From assembly GCA_001599595.1 (NCBI GenBank), contig BCHH01000005.1:2824191-2888190 (forward strand): a stretch of 64,000 nucleotides of DNA. Direction: 5' to 3'. The translations under genes and the position numbers were made by a program. Below, one piece after another: positions 45,633 to 57,762 of this stretch. This stretch comes from Beverwykella pulmonaria (Eukaryota > Ascomycota > Dothideomycetes > Pleosporales > Melanommataceae). The notes beneath the pieces are model-generated. The model ran no database searches. It was given only the letters and a program-made list of their open reading frames with translations, and had not been told where the DNA came from. Numbering within the stretch: the first letter of the stretch is position 1; each line of letters begins with the position of its first letter.

Positions 45633-46625
45633 CTAATATGTTTTTTTGGCAGATGATGATTCCGAAGCAATGTCGAGGGCTTCGATTAGGTCCGAACTAA
45701 AGACCACGGTCATGTACGCAGGAAAGATGACCCATAGCCCACTGGGAAATATGGTTAGACGGACTCTATGGCAGGTGTTTTGTGGTACTGAAAAATATGC
45801 AGATATAACGGAAAAGCCGAGGGAAATTGATGACACGTTATAGAAGAGACTTACTTCATCACACCGTAAAATAGGAAGAGCGTTGGCCAATCGTTATGTT
45901 TGACATTTCTAAAGTCGCTGAAGTACTCATTGAAATCTAGCAGTCGCGTTAGCGCATGTTTCCCGAAACTTGCCGAATTTGAACGAATGCCGGGGCTACT
46001 CACAGTATAGAACCGTCTTGCTAAGGGTCATGACTGCTGCTGCAAAGCCGATGATAAGAGCGCGATTTCCCGTCTTGCCCTCAATCCTCCTCCCACCCGT
46101 GAGCCAGCCTCGGACGCCTTCACCAGCCGAGGGTTTTCCGTGATTATAGAGAATTACAAGGTAAAGACCGTACAGTACGGTTTCGACCGCATTGAGCACT
46201 CCTTGCGCGCCTCCAAATCCATCCTTGTCGTTCCAGCCTGGCCACCCGTAGACATGATCAATGCTGGCATAAATCTCGTACGGCTTCCAGATCGGCCACT
46301 GAAGTGCCCCACCGGCCATTGTATGCGGGCGAAGCAGAATATATAGGCTGTCCCAGATGACGAGAGGGAAGCTAATAGCTAGCCAGGCAATGGTCACATT
46401 GGTCGCGGTATGCGACCAGCCTGATGGAGGGGTGAGCGGGGTATGGGAGTGGATAGAGTTGGAGACGGCGCGCTTGGTAAGAGAGGCCGAGGTCGAGGAA
46501 TTGAAAGTTGGTGAGCCTGGCGCGGGCGACGCAGTCGAGTTGCGCGAGCTCTTACGCGGAGAGCCTTTGGTTGGGGAGGCGTCGGGTGGAGGAAACTCTC
46601 GCGGATGTTGGCGCGTTGAGACCAT
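45633..46625 (-). CDS. EXPERA/emopamil-binding-like membrane protein
   Basis: Three exons, 46625-46004, 45936-45855 and 45741-45633, give 270 residues. The start is the ATG at 46625 (MVSTRQHP); the frame extends upstream but the added residues look untranslated. Seen: about 80 residues of Ser/Pro/Lys-rich N-terminus, then TM1 with IAWLAISFPLVIWDSLYILL. The motif RPHTMAGGALQWPIWKPYEI and IDHVYG follow, then a second helix near YGLYLVILYNHG, a third with FAAAVMTLSKTVLY, and a last one with GLWVIFPAYMTVVF. This block order is known to me from a fungal family related to emopamil-binding/EXPERA proteins, sometimes mislabelled as a C6 regulator. Role and substrate are unknown; an ER location is a guess. 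All introns have GTGAGT/GTAAGT donors. Confidence 0.75.
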
Positions 46626-48429
46626 GATTGCTGGATGAGAATGGGAGAGGCGTGGGAATAGATCAATGTGTAGAGAGATGCAAAATGGTCGTAGCAAGCT
46701 GTCTTTTCGAGGCGCGGTTGTTGTTGTTGTGATGTCGCGAAGTGCAGCGGGGTAGACTCGGGATTCGCTTTTGCCGTTGAGCGCTAACCTTTTCTGGAAG
46801 GCGAGATGGTCCAATCAAGTCGGTGTTCACGATGCGCCTCAGTACAGTACTTAACCGGCAGGCAAGCAGAAGCCCTCGTATAACGGGTGCTCAGAGTCGA
46901 AGTCTGTTTCCAATAATTTGTGACGTATAAAGACAATACCGTTTCTGAGAAGTGTATGACTAATGGACAAATAGAACGAGCGTGATTTTAGCTGAACGGA
47001 AACACTGATTCTGTTCCTTCTGCTCCTTGTGCAATCCATGAATTTCACGATAATCGAAACAAAGTTCTCGCAAAACCACCACTCCCTTTGGTGTTGTGTA
47101 CTCGTACTTTTGTAGCTTTGGGGCATGTTGAGTTGAGACAGCCGAGAGAAAAGTGTTACTCTCACAAAGTCCGCGTGGCAGCTGTTGTGGAATGTTATTT
47201 CCTTGGCAGACAGCTCACTCTCTTACCGTTACCTCTCTTGGACTATGAGTGATAGAATGGTTCGGAACGAGATCATGAGACATGAACAAGAGTGTGAATA
47301 ATACGGCAAAGGAAATGAAAACACCACCTTGCGTTTCCTCACGATCATGGACGAGAATCATGATTTGAGACCAGCCGTGTGTTCCGTACTACCTTCCTGA
47401 GCGAGAACGCGTATTCGGGGCTGTCCTGCGCCGAGACTACCTCCAAGTACTGAAGTTTTGCGCTGGAACTAGAGCTTCCACGAAGAACCTGCTGATGTAC
47501 CGATATTTACCCAAGCCGCGAGCATGCGGAGGAAGGTCGGTGCTACTAGCGTCATCGGGGAGCTCTCCCCAGGATTGCTCGCCAGCAACCGGGATGAGGT
47601 GCATCCTCCAGCATTCCACAAATCAAGACCATGCGGCGAGGGCAACCGAGGCTCCACAGCTGCCGTTCAATAGCTTCTCATGACCGTTTCTGACAAGAGA
47701 AGTGCAAGGCAACGCTGATATGTGACGAACCCCGCATCTCCCCATCGAAATTTGATCTGTCGTTGCACTACCATTTGCACCGGCGCGCCGCGAGGCTTCG
47801 TATTTGACGCGTTGGCGGCCGGTGGGCGGCGGCAGCGGCTTTTTTTTGGAGGAGCTTAAGTGCAGGGCAGGGTTGGAATGGAATGATGATGGGCCTCGGA
47901 GGATGACGGTAGTTGGCAGTTGGCAGTTGGCATCAGGGATTATGACCAAGGGAGGTAGGATGGAAAGAAAACTGGGGGCGGTTCTCCTGAACGCAGGTCT
48001 TGACGCAGGTCTTAATATTAGAAATCCGCGAGGGCTTGGTATTGTGGAGAGTGGCGACGGAGGAGTATTGATCTGTAGCCGCGCAGTGGCAGAGCCCACA
48101 ATGATCATCGTCCGCAACCACACCTTCAATGTTCTGGAGGCGTTCGACAGGGGGACGGGGCGACGGGACGTGCTCCTCACCGAGTTGCCTGGCGGATGGT
48201 GGAGATCAGCAGGGCGGGTCACCGCAGCTGTCCCCCGCAAGGCAAAGCTCGGCCTTTGAACAGCTCCTTCCCTGCAGCGTTGTTCACCTGGAGGGGAATT
48301 AAAAGGCACAGCATCCCCTGCGTCTGGCACCGAGTTGCTGTCACGTCTGTTGTGCGTGTCAATTGTATTTGATCATTAATTTCCGCGGCTGTGTGCCTTA
48401 AAGTATTCCTGCTGCTCCCCAATTACGCG
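46626..48429. other. Divergent promoter region of the EXPERA-like and beta-glucosidase genes
   Basis: 1.8 kb without a supported gene. Long frames at 47620-48330 on both strands have no family resemblance. Searching by eye I found no XlnR site (GGCTAA or TTAGCC) here. Two short tandem repeats lie at 47911-47931 (AGTTGGC three times) and 47991-48014 (a 12-base unit twice). Confidence 0.4.
47911..48014. repeat. Two short tandem repeats in the beta-glucosidase upstream region
   Basis: AGTTGGC is repeated three times at 47911-47931, and ACGCAGGTCTTG is repeated twice (last base varies) at 47991-48014. They lie 420-520 bases upstream of the beta-glucosidase start. No known factor site is implied. 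Confidence 0.6.
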
Positions 48430-51400
48430 ATGACGCGAAATACGATGCTGCGGCGGCTTGCCCAGGCATTTTTGGCGATCGGCCTAGTCGAGGCTCAAAC
48501 TCCTGTAAGTCCCATCACCAAAACAGCCGTCTCTCCCTCACAACAACATCAACACTCCCCAAAAACTTGCCCTAAAGCTGCATGAATGCCTCAAAAATTG
48601 ATGCGTTTCATATTCGCTCTCTTGCCGTTCCTCCGCGCAGTACAATGCCCACTTACCGTTCTTGTTTATGTGCCTCCTACTGACTGTAAACAAGTCCTCC
48701 AACACGATAAATGCTAATTCCAATCCCAATCCCAATCCTGGCAACCTCACCGATGCATACAGTCCTCCATATTATCCGAGCCCGTACGCACACACCTGGC
48801 AAGTCAGTGATCATTGTTAATTTTGTGCAGATGGATGGACGGCACCGGCGACGGCTGGGCTGAGGCCTACAAAAAAGCCCAAGCGTTCGTCAGCCAATTG
48901 ACTCTACTCGAGAAGGTCAACCTCACTACAGGTGTCGGTTGGGAAGGTGAAGCCTGGTAAGTGTCCCTAGACATGATTGCGCGCAAGCTTGCATACTCGA
49001 GACCATCGCTAACTTGGTCTAGTGTGGGAAATGTTGGCTCTATCCCGAGATTGGGCTTCCCGTCTCTTTGCATGCAGGACTCACCTCTAGGTATCCGATT
49101 CGGTAAGTTTAGTATGCTTCATACATCTAGCCACGCTTGACTGACCTTGTCCAAAGCCGACCATGTTTCAGCCTTTACAGCTGGCGGTACCATTGCAGCA
49201 TCATGGGACCGTGGAGAGTTCTATCGCCGGGGCTACCAGATGGGCGTAGAGCATGCCGGAAAGGGTGTGGACGTCCAGCTCGGCCCTGTTGTTGGTCCTC
49301 TTGGACGCAACCCCAAGGGCGGACGTAATTGGGAGGGGTTTAGTCCTGATCCAGTGCTGTCTGGAATAGCTATCGCCGAGACCGTCCGAGGAATCCAGGA
49401 TGCCGGAGTCATTGCATGCACCAAAGTACTACCCACCCATGTCAATCCCATTCACGGTTCAAGATCGCTAACGTCGTCGTAGCATTTTATCCTCAACGAA
49501 CAGGAGCACTTCCGTTCTCCAGGAACATTTGGAGATTTCGGCCAAGTCGATGCCATTAGCTCTAATATCGATGACAAGACCCTCCACGAATTGTATCTTT
49601 GGCCTTTTGCGGATGCCGTCCGTGCTGGTACTGGCTCCATCATGTGCTCGTACAATAAGATCAATAATTCGCAAGCATGCCAAAACTCGTACATGCAGAA
49701 CTACATCTTGAAGGGCGAGCTTGGATTCCAAGGGTTCATCATGAGTGACTGGGATGCCCAGCACGGTGGTGTGGCTTCGACTCTTGCCGGTCTTGACATG
49801 ACCATGTAAGTCAAATGATCGTCTACTTTGAGCGTTTGCTGAGAACTCTAGGCCTGGAGACACCGACTTTGACAGTGGCAATTCGTTCTGGGGAACCAAC
49901 ATGACAATCTCTATCCTGAACGGGACTCTTCCGGAATGGCGACTTGATGATGCGGTAACCCGAATCATGGCAGCTTACTACTATGTCGGCCGCGATAAGC
50001 ATGCAGTCCCAACGAACTTCAACAGCTGGTCGAAAGATACGTACGGATACCAACACGCCTTTGCGCAGACCCAATATGGCCTCATCAACCAACATGTCGA
50101 CGTCCGAGCTGATCATTACGCCTCGATCCGAATTGCCGCAGCCAAGTCGACCGTACTCTTGAAGAACAACGGGGTCCTTCCCCTGACGGGCCGGGAGAAA
50201 AACACCGCTATCTTCGGCAACGATGCTACCGAGAACCAGTACGGACCCAATGGCTGTGCCGACCGCGGCTGTGACAATGGTACTCTTGCCATGGGGTGGG
50301 GATCAGGGACGGCCGATTTTCCCTACCTCGTCACTCCTTTGGAGGCTATCAAGAGAGATGTCACCAGCACGGGCGGTGTTCTTCAGTCCGTCACGGATAA
50401 TTGGGCGTACACCCAAATCGCCGCCGCCGCCAAGCAAGCCAGTGTCTCTATCGTGTTTGTAAATGCTGACTCAGGCGAGGGTTATATCACTGTCGACGGT
50501 AATATGGGCGACCGCAACAACCTTACTCTCTGGCAGGATGGTGAGGCCTTGGTACACAACGTCTCTGCTTACTCCAACAACACCATTGTTGTTATTCATT
50601 CCGTCGGTCCTGTCCTGATTGATTCATTCTACAATTCTCCCAACATCAGCGCTATCATCTGGGCTGGTCTTCCAGGTCAAGAATCTGGCAACGCGATTGC
50701 TGATGTTTTGTACGGACGTGTGAATCCCGGAGGCAAGTTACCATTTACCATCGGTCGTGACGCGTCCGAGTATGGACCAGATCTGATCTATGAGCCAACA
50801 AACGGACACGGAAGCCCGCAAGACAACTTTGACGAAGGTGTTTTCATCGATTATAGGTTGGTATTCTCCTAGGACATGTTATCTCGCGTAGCTAATGTGA
50901 TGACAGGGCTTTTGACAAGAAGAACATCACTCCTATCTACGAGTTCGGTTTTGGATTATCATACACCACGTTCTCGTACTCTAATCTTAACATCGTCAAG
51001 GTTCCCGCTGCTCCTTACACACCCACTACGGGCAAGACAGCGGCAGCACCAGTCCTTGGAAATTTTAGCACCGACCCAGCAGACTACCAGTGGCCAGACA
51101 ACTTGACCTATGTCAGCCAATACATCTACCCCTATCTCAATTCTACCGATCTTAAGAAGGCGTCCAATGACCCAGAGTATGGTGCTGAAGTTACTTGGCC
51201 CGAAGGTGCCACAGACGGTTCGCCTCAGCCCCGTATTGCGGCCGGCGGAGGTCTTGGAGGAAACCCACAGTACGTGCAATCCTGATATCCATGCTCTATT
51301 TTGCATTTGCTCATCACTCAATAGACTTTGGGACGTTCTCTTCAGCGTCACCGCTACCATTACCAACGATGGCGATGTTCCTGGCGATGAAGTTGTGCAG

Positions 51401-51631
51401 CTGTACATTAGCCTTGGTGGCACCGACGAGCCCGTCGTCGCACTGAGAAACTTTGAACGCCTGAGCATCCAAGCCGGCGAGAGCGCCACCTTTACGGCCG
51501 ACATTACGCGCCGCGATGTGTCCAACTGGGACACGGTGTCCCAGAACTGGGTCATCACCAACTACACCAAGACAGTGCATGTTGGTAGCTCGTCGAGGAC
51601 GCTTCCTCTGGGCGCCACGCTGGAGCTGTGA
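48430..51631 (+). CDS. bgl1: Secreted GH3 beta-glucosidase
   Basis: Nine exons: 48430-48504, 48695-48783, 48831-48956, 49023-49102, 49157-49425, 49483-49805, 49852-50856, 50907-51269 and 51325-51631, giving 878 residues (A. niger BglA is about 860). Seen: a signal-peptide-like start ([15 protein letters not shown]), an Asn/Pro linker, then the GH3 N-domain with [17 protein letters not shown] substrate loop ([20 protein letters not shown], 20 residues), [12 protein letters not shown] and the nucleophile region [11 protein letters not shown] (Asp302). The C-domain has [10 protein letters not shown] and [13 protein letters not shown] fibronectin-III-like end contains [20 protein letters not shown]. 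Many NXS/T sites fit secretion. Known: it hydrolyses cellobiose and short cello-oligosaccharides to glucose outside the cell. All eight introns are canonical, a useful contrast with the GST and BBP genes. Confidence 0.95.
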
Positions 51632-52735
51632 GTGTGCAAGTGGTGATGCTTGTTTGATTACAGGAGTTGGATGGATGGGAAAGGAAAACACGGTAATTTT
51701 TCGGCCTACTAACAATAAATAATGATCAATATCTAATTGGACAGCGGAAATGGATGACCTCGACGAGGATGATTGGGCAATTCTTGTACATATTGGGTAG
51801 TAGCGAGGATGGATGGTTTGGAGCACGCACAAACAAGCGAAATAGAAAGCGGAAAACCATGAATCGCATAGCTCCCTGGGTCACTGCCTAGATTGATTCA
51901 CGTGGAAAGTCATTGACGGTTGGACTGCAGCTAGAATTGCCTAGTCTACTGACTTGCAGTGTGCGTTCCGGCTGTCGCGTCGTGGACGCTCGACAAGCGC
52001 GTTTGCGCATAAACAACAGACGCCGTTTGGCACAACACACGGAGGCGCCACTGCTGGCAGCGGCACGAAGGTGACCACGATGGTATTCGGCAGATACTTG
52101 CCGGTGCAGCGTCAGCATGCGCGTGGCTTCAATGTTGGTCGAGAATTTTGCACTGAGGGTGGCGCTGCACGGACCTCCACCTTGGGAGGAAAGTCACGGG
52201 AACGCGCCTGCCACCCATCCCGTCCGCAACCTAAGCCCTGCAGGCTCGTCAATTGTGACCTCGCAGACATCCGCAGTGCTTCGATACAGACCTCTTTTGA
52301 CTGCGTGCGGCGTCGTCACTCGCCCTCCACGCCTCGCGCACCCAGAGCCCCCGCTACGTCAATCGACGAAACCGTCGCGTCTGGTAACGGTAGTCCAAAA
52401 CAAACAGCCCGCCCACTCCAATCTCCAGCTTGGTTCCTGCCACCTCACCCTCCCCCCGCCGCCGTTCCCATCGCCCTCGCCTACCGCCGCCTCCCCGCGC
52501 GCGTCCCTCCTGTCCCTGTTCGAAAGAGGAAATTGGAACGAGAGTTTGGTGCTGCGTGCGCCTGTTCGCTGTTCACCGGTGGGGCCCGCAACCTGCGCCG
52601 TTCAAAGGAATCATCCCGTCATATCTGTGGTCACTTTCCACGACTCGCCCGAAGAACACAAACCCTCAAACCAATATCCATAAACACCTCACCCGCCGCT
52701 CGCTCCCGCTACGCCCATACCTGCGCCTATGCAAA
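51632..52735. other. Intergenic and long GC-rich leader of the forkhead gene
   Basis: Overlapping frames of 190-290 codons occur on the plus strand, but none resembles a protein family and they run into the forkhead gene in other frames. The pyrimidine-rich C/T sequence around 52430-52510 fits a promoter or leader. Confidence 0.4.
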
Positions 52736-55426
52736 ATGCCGCCCTCGTCGAGTAGGAGAGTCGGACTGCGCTCCCGCCGGGACACAGACCTGCAGCACTC
52801 TGATGCAGACACTCCCGAGTCCATAACCACGCCCTCCAGAAAGCGCAGACGGGTAAGCAGCGCTTCCTTGCCCCGGATTTGCACAATTGTACTAACCTCT
52901 GGCTCAGCTAAATGGCACCGCCGAGCGTGCCGCCGCGGGCGCCCTCGCAGACGATAGTCGAGTACGCATCACCGAGTCTGTTGCCAGCAACGACTCCAAC
53001 ACAACCCTCCCGAATGGCGCAGACATTGATGCTCCGCCTGACCCTGTCGAGCGACAGAACATGATTATCGCATCGCTGCGTACCCCATCGACCTACACGC
53101 CGAATGCGTCAATCGACTACAACAACGAGCTGCAGGCCCGCAAGAACCAGGGCAACAACATTCCTGCATTTGCCAAAATCGCTGCACGCGACTGGTGCTT
53201 CTTCGTTCAAAAGACGGTCCTACTGATCGGCCGCGCTGACTCGGCGGTTCGCCCAAATCCGCCCTCCAGCTCCCAAGACATGACCGGGTTGCCTAGTGTG
53301 TCTGAAAGCGATCAACCCTACGATCCGATCAGCCAGTGGGGCGTCGATATCGACCTTGGCCCTGAGCGTCAGGTATCGCGCATCCACGCCCAGATCGACT
53401 TTGATAGTTCGGACCAGACGTGGTATATTACCGTGAATAGCCGCAATGGGCTGAAGCTAGACGACCTCAGCCTGGCCCGGGGTCATCGTGCTCCGCTCCA
53501 CTCAGGCATATGCATCGGCATTATGGGCACCCAGATGCTCTTCCTTTTAGCCAACCAGGAGGACGAGTTCCATCCCATGTTATATCGCCAGGTCAAGAAC
53601 GAAGAAGTGAATGATTCTGACAATGATGGCAATCCGCCGTCCAAGTCCCTGCCTCATGCACATCCTGGTGGGCCAACGCCCAAGCGCGAGAACCATGATC
53701 CCTTCCCGCCCTCATCGCATCCACGGAACAAGCAGTCGTCTCAAGGCTACGGCAACCAATTGACGTCTACTCCAGGTCGTCCTCCGCCAGGAACACCCAT
53801 AGCATTCCGCTCCACAGATCCCATGGGAACACCCTCAGCCTATTCACGCGGCCTGATGATGGAGTCGAACGAAGACTTCGACTACAGCCAGGAGAGTTCG
53901 AGACATATTAAACCACCGCATAGTTATGCTCAGCTAATTGGACAAGCTATTCTGAGCAGCCCTGAGGAGATGCTGACTTTGGCTAACATTTACCAATTTA
54001 TTAAAGATAAATATGCATTCTTCAGGCACACCACCAGTGGCTGGCAGGTGAGTTGATTTTTGCCATCGGACTTGTCTATCCCTACTGACAATCTTCCAGA
54101 ACTCAATTCGTCACAATTTGTCCCTGAGCAAGTCATTCGAAAAGGTTGCCCGTAGAACTGATGAGCCAGGCAAGGGCATGAAATGGAAGATTGCAGATCA
54201 TGAGCGCGAGGAGTTCATTAAAAGACAGGTGCTGGCTCCCCGCAAGAGTACTGGATTGTACAGGGGAGACACTTCTGGGCCGAGCTCACCAGCCATCCGA
54301 GACGCGCCCATGCAAGCTACGGAACGACTTGTCGGTATCACTGGTCAGACTGTCTTTGGAAAGCAGGAACCCAATGCTCGTGTCAAGTCTCCTCCTGGCT
54401 CCGCGACGCCACCCCTAACATCATACCCAATGGCAAACGAGTCGTACACACCCGATCGTGGCCCTCGATCGCAAAATCCATTCCAGGGATTCAAACATTC
54501 TCCAACCCAACGTGAGCATGCTAGTTTTCAGACCCCTGCCAAGCGACTTTTCCAGGACAATGACGCCGGACGGGGCGCTCCTCTCCCAAAATCCGAACGA
54601 CTTGACAATTCCGAGTCGTCGCCGACTGCTGACCCCGTCAAAGCAAGCCTATCTGGCTTGAAAGGCGGTGCTGCAAACTCACCACCAACCCTGTATTCAG
54701 ACAACGCAACGAGCAACACCAACGGCGCACACGACACTGGTAGAATGAACCACGTCGGACTGATCACTCCGCTTGTGACGCGGCATGCCCCGCGGCTCGC
54801 ACCTCCCAGTACTGCACAGGTTCCAAGCCAGTATATGAACTTCTCAAGTCCTGCCCCGTTCTGGAAATACGTTGATCTTCCCAGTACCCCAGCTAAAGCT
54901 CCGCTTGATCTGAGCCCCATCAAGATGAAGAAGGACGAGGACGTCGAGAAGGACGAAGATGAAGCTGCTCAGCCAAGTTCACCACCAATCCTCCCCGACG
55001 AGAGTGCTGAACCGGAAGACGAAGATGGTGATGAGAACGACAATGCAAAGGACAATGATGAGGAGGACATGGGCCCCGACAGTCCGAGTCGTACTGTATC
55101 CCGGCCGGTCAGCCGGCGCGACATCGCCGGTCCACAGCGTTCTCGGTCCAACTCCAATATCAATAGCTTTGGTGCAAATACTGCCAGTGGTGGTATGGTT
55201 CGAGGCGCGAGTCTGGCTTCGTTTGAGGAGGAGCTGGAAGAGGAGGAGAGTTTTGATCTCTCAAAGTAAGCTGTACAACCTTTCCGCACACCACCTCATA
55301 TAATTAACACTTCACAGGGGCTTCCAGAATATCGGCTCATTTCATCGCAGCATCGCTCAGGCTCATAGTGCCGTACAGCGACCACCCCAAGGCCCCGATG
55401 CACGCGCTGTCTCGACGAATATGTAA
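52736..55426 (+). CDS. FHA-forkhead transcription factor (Fkh1/Fkh2 type)
   Basis: Four exons, 52736-52852, 52908-54047, 54100-55265 and 55318-55426, give 843 residues. Seen: a basic N-terminus (PSRKRRR). An FHA domain at about 130-255 has LLIGRAD, VSRIHAQIDFD and NSRNGLKL, the phosphothreonine-binding core. The forkhead domain is at about 373-465 with KPPHSYAQLIGQAIL and NSIRHNLSLSKSFEKV, split by the intron after Gln419. Then come a Pro/Ser-rich tail with many SP/TP sites and an acidic stretch (DEDVEKDEDEAAQ). Known: Fkh1/2 control G2/M and developmental genes, with the FHA part recruiting phosphorylated coactivators. The product is nuclear. All introns are canonical. Confidence 0.93.
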
Positions 55427-56097
55427 CGGCTCCAAACTGTTGAAGTCTTTGCCGATCATCTCAACAAGCGCCTTCGATACGTACTTACCCTGGCTCACCA
55501 TATAAACAGCAATAGATGAACACGCTCACTCGATTCAAAGGTTACGCACCATGTATTTTTACGACTAGTTTACTCTCACTATAGAGATAACATCGTTTTC
55601 GTGAAAATCTGTTGTTTTGGTATTCAATCAGAGAGGGGACTTCGCTTGGGTATGCATTCTGCTGTGCCTTTTTTGTCTTATTTAGGCTGTCATTTCCCCA
55701 CACCTAACGCTGCCGCTGAGCTCAGCGCTCTTGCCGAGAGTAAGAGACGTGGCATAAAATATGGAGTAAGTGTTTCTATTGTATTACGGTGGCATGTATG
55801 CATATTCATTATGGCGCTTGTGAAAGAGGGCTATTACGATATAATGACCACAATGGATGGGGTTTCTTTGCTTAGATGCGCATGGCATTCGGAATTGAAT
55901 TGACTTTGAAAGACCTCTGTATGTGGTGGGTGCTGTGCGTGGTATGTGCGTGAGGATTTGAGGACTTGATTTGATTCGTACATTCCTTCTCTCCCTAATT
56001 GACTGCCTTTGACCCCCAACACCATAGTCGGTATTTTTGCTGAGTTATTCGTTGGTATACATGTCCACCTTCCCGTTTCCTCGTATAAAGAGAGGTT
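55427..56097. other. Convergent intergenic region
   Basis: Lies between the stop codons of the forkhead gene and the complex I subunit gene. No coding signal was seen. Confidence 0.4.
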
Positions 56098-57081
56098 CTA
56101 GTTGATCTCCTTGTGCGGAAACCATTTACTAGCTTTCAAGTTCTTCTCCTCGAGGGGCGCGTCCAGAACCCCCAGACGCCGTATCTCGCCTGCTGATGGT
56201 GCGTCGTCGCGCTTGATGTTGGCTTGTTGTTTGCGGTAGGCGGCTTGGAGGGCAGTTATACGGGCGGCCTTGGAAGGACGATGCGTCAGCGGTCTTCTCT
56301 TTTCCATAGTAGGTCGTTGGAGAGAAAAGCAGATGGTTTATGGGATACAGGAGATGGGAAGGGATGGATTGTGGGGAATATAGGTACCTCCTTCTTGTGG
56401 TGCAGGCACTCGTAGTAATCCTCGAGAACGGGAACGCATTTTGCCTTTCCCGAGTCGTCGTCTGAGGTTGTGTTTGTTACGTAGCAGGCTAGTACTTCTT
56501 GCCAGAAGGGGAAGCAGCGGGAGGGGCCTGGGGTGCGGGCGTTAGTTTGGGAGACTTGGAGAGGACTAGGTTGAGGATGGTGGGGGGGAGGGGTTCTGGA
56601 GGGCGGGCTTCTAGAGGGACGAGGCGGAGGAGAGGGACCGTGGGTAGAGCGAGATGGAGGATGGTTGATGGGCAATGCGTGCAGGACCATGGCTCCAGCA
56701 TTGATGCATGTCAGGTTCCTGGTATATTCTTCCTTCCTCTTCTTCAAAACTGTCGGCGAAGAGGAGGGGCAGTCGTGCTCGTGGTCGCGAAGGGCCCGTT
56801 CGTGTCGTATGCCTAGTAGGACTACGAGCTGCTGAGATCGCGTCCAACATCCGTTGTATATTTCCATCCTCCTTTTTTATTACTATTATTCCTCCTCATA
56901 TCCCTTCCCCTCCCTTCCCTTCCTCTTACTCCTCCCGGTCCTCGGTCGTGCTCGCATTCGGTGGTATTGTCGCACGCAATTGTCCCCGCCCCGGACCCTC
57001 CTCGCCTTCAAATTCTTGCGCATAGTGTCGTAGTATAGGGAAGTTATACGTACCACCTGCCAAGCCATATCCGGATGCCAT
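56098..57081 (-). CDS. Complex I NDUFS5-like twin-CX9C subunit
   Basis: Three exons, 57081-57054, 56527-56388 and 56268-56098, give 112 residues. Seen: MASGYGLAGGPSRCFPFWQE, then two CX9C pairs (CFPFWQEVLAC and CVPVLEDYYEC) forming a CHCH fold. A helical stretch follows (AARITALQAAYRKQQANIKR), ending KASKWFPHKEIN. Known: NDUFS5 (15-kDa subunit) is imported into the mitochondrial intermembrane space by Mia40-dependent oxidation and belongs to the proton-pumping arm of NADH:ubiquinone oxidoreductase. The start exon is only 28 nt, and intron 1 is 526 nt, about ten times the local norm, with long pyrimidine tracts. The intron ends CCCCAG. Long frames inside intron 1 on both strands look spurious. 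Confidence 0.88.
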
Positions 57082-57762
57082 TGTTGCGGTGTGGGTGTGG
57101 GGTTCAGGGTGCGGAAGTGGAGAGGTGAGGTTGAAGTTGGAGCTTCCGAGCACGTTATGTAAGCGAGTAGTGGTTTGACATTTGAGCTTGGCGAAGGGTG
57201 GGTGGTTCTTTTCTGATTTCAACTTTCAAGGACTTGGGATGATTGAGATCAGGTGGTTTCCTGGATGTTGAAATCAGATCAAGATGAGGTTTGAACGGTT
57301 TTAGAATGGTGAGCATACGACGGTTAGAGAAGAGGAGGATTATTTCACTGAGGGTATTGTATCGGGGCTGATGTTGTATGGGATAGTCAACGACGAAACG
57401 CACATTTTCACGACTTAGCACTTACGGCTGTAGATGTGAGTTTATAGTCCTTTTTTTCATTCCATCAACTACTTCATGGTTGCGTATTTTCATGTTTCTC
57501 ATATACTAGACCCTTGTAACTGGCTAATTCATCAATTCAATATCTACATCTCAAAACATCAAAAACCCCTCCTAAATACTTAGGCATGTCTCATATCCGT
57601 ATCAGTTGCTCCGCGATGCGCTGCCAGGACAGCGCCCACGCTCACTGAAGCTGAGCATTTTCGTCGTGGTCGTGGGCATCACGCAAATTCCATGTCCCGA
57701 TCATTCCGCGTATGTCACGCCGAAGCATTTTCGCCGTCCGGTATCTAGCCAACTCCACATCG
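57082..57762. other. Intergenic, promoter of the complex I subunit gene
   Basis: Short frames only; no element recognised. The far end is the 3' flank of the protease gene. Confidence 0.4.

Noticed and set aside
47623..48330. Minus-strand frame of 235 codons upstream of the beta-glucosidase
   Set aside because: No family match, an opposing 151-codon frame covers the same DNA, and it lies in the expected promoter.
51954..52826. Plus-strand frame of 290 codons overlapping the forkhead start
   Set aside because: Arg/Pro-rich composition typical of out-of-frame GC-rich DNA; it overlaps exon 1 of a firmly identified gene in another frame.
56286..56867. Minus-strand frame of 193 codons spanning the complex I gene
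   Set aside because: Its upstream two thirds lie within the 526-nt intron; only the CX9C portion belongs to the real protein.
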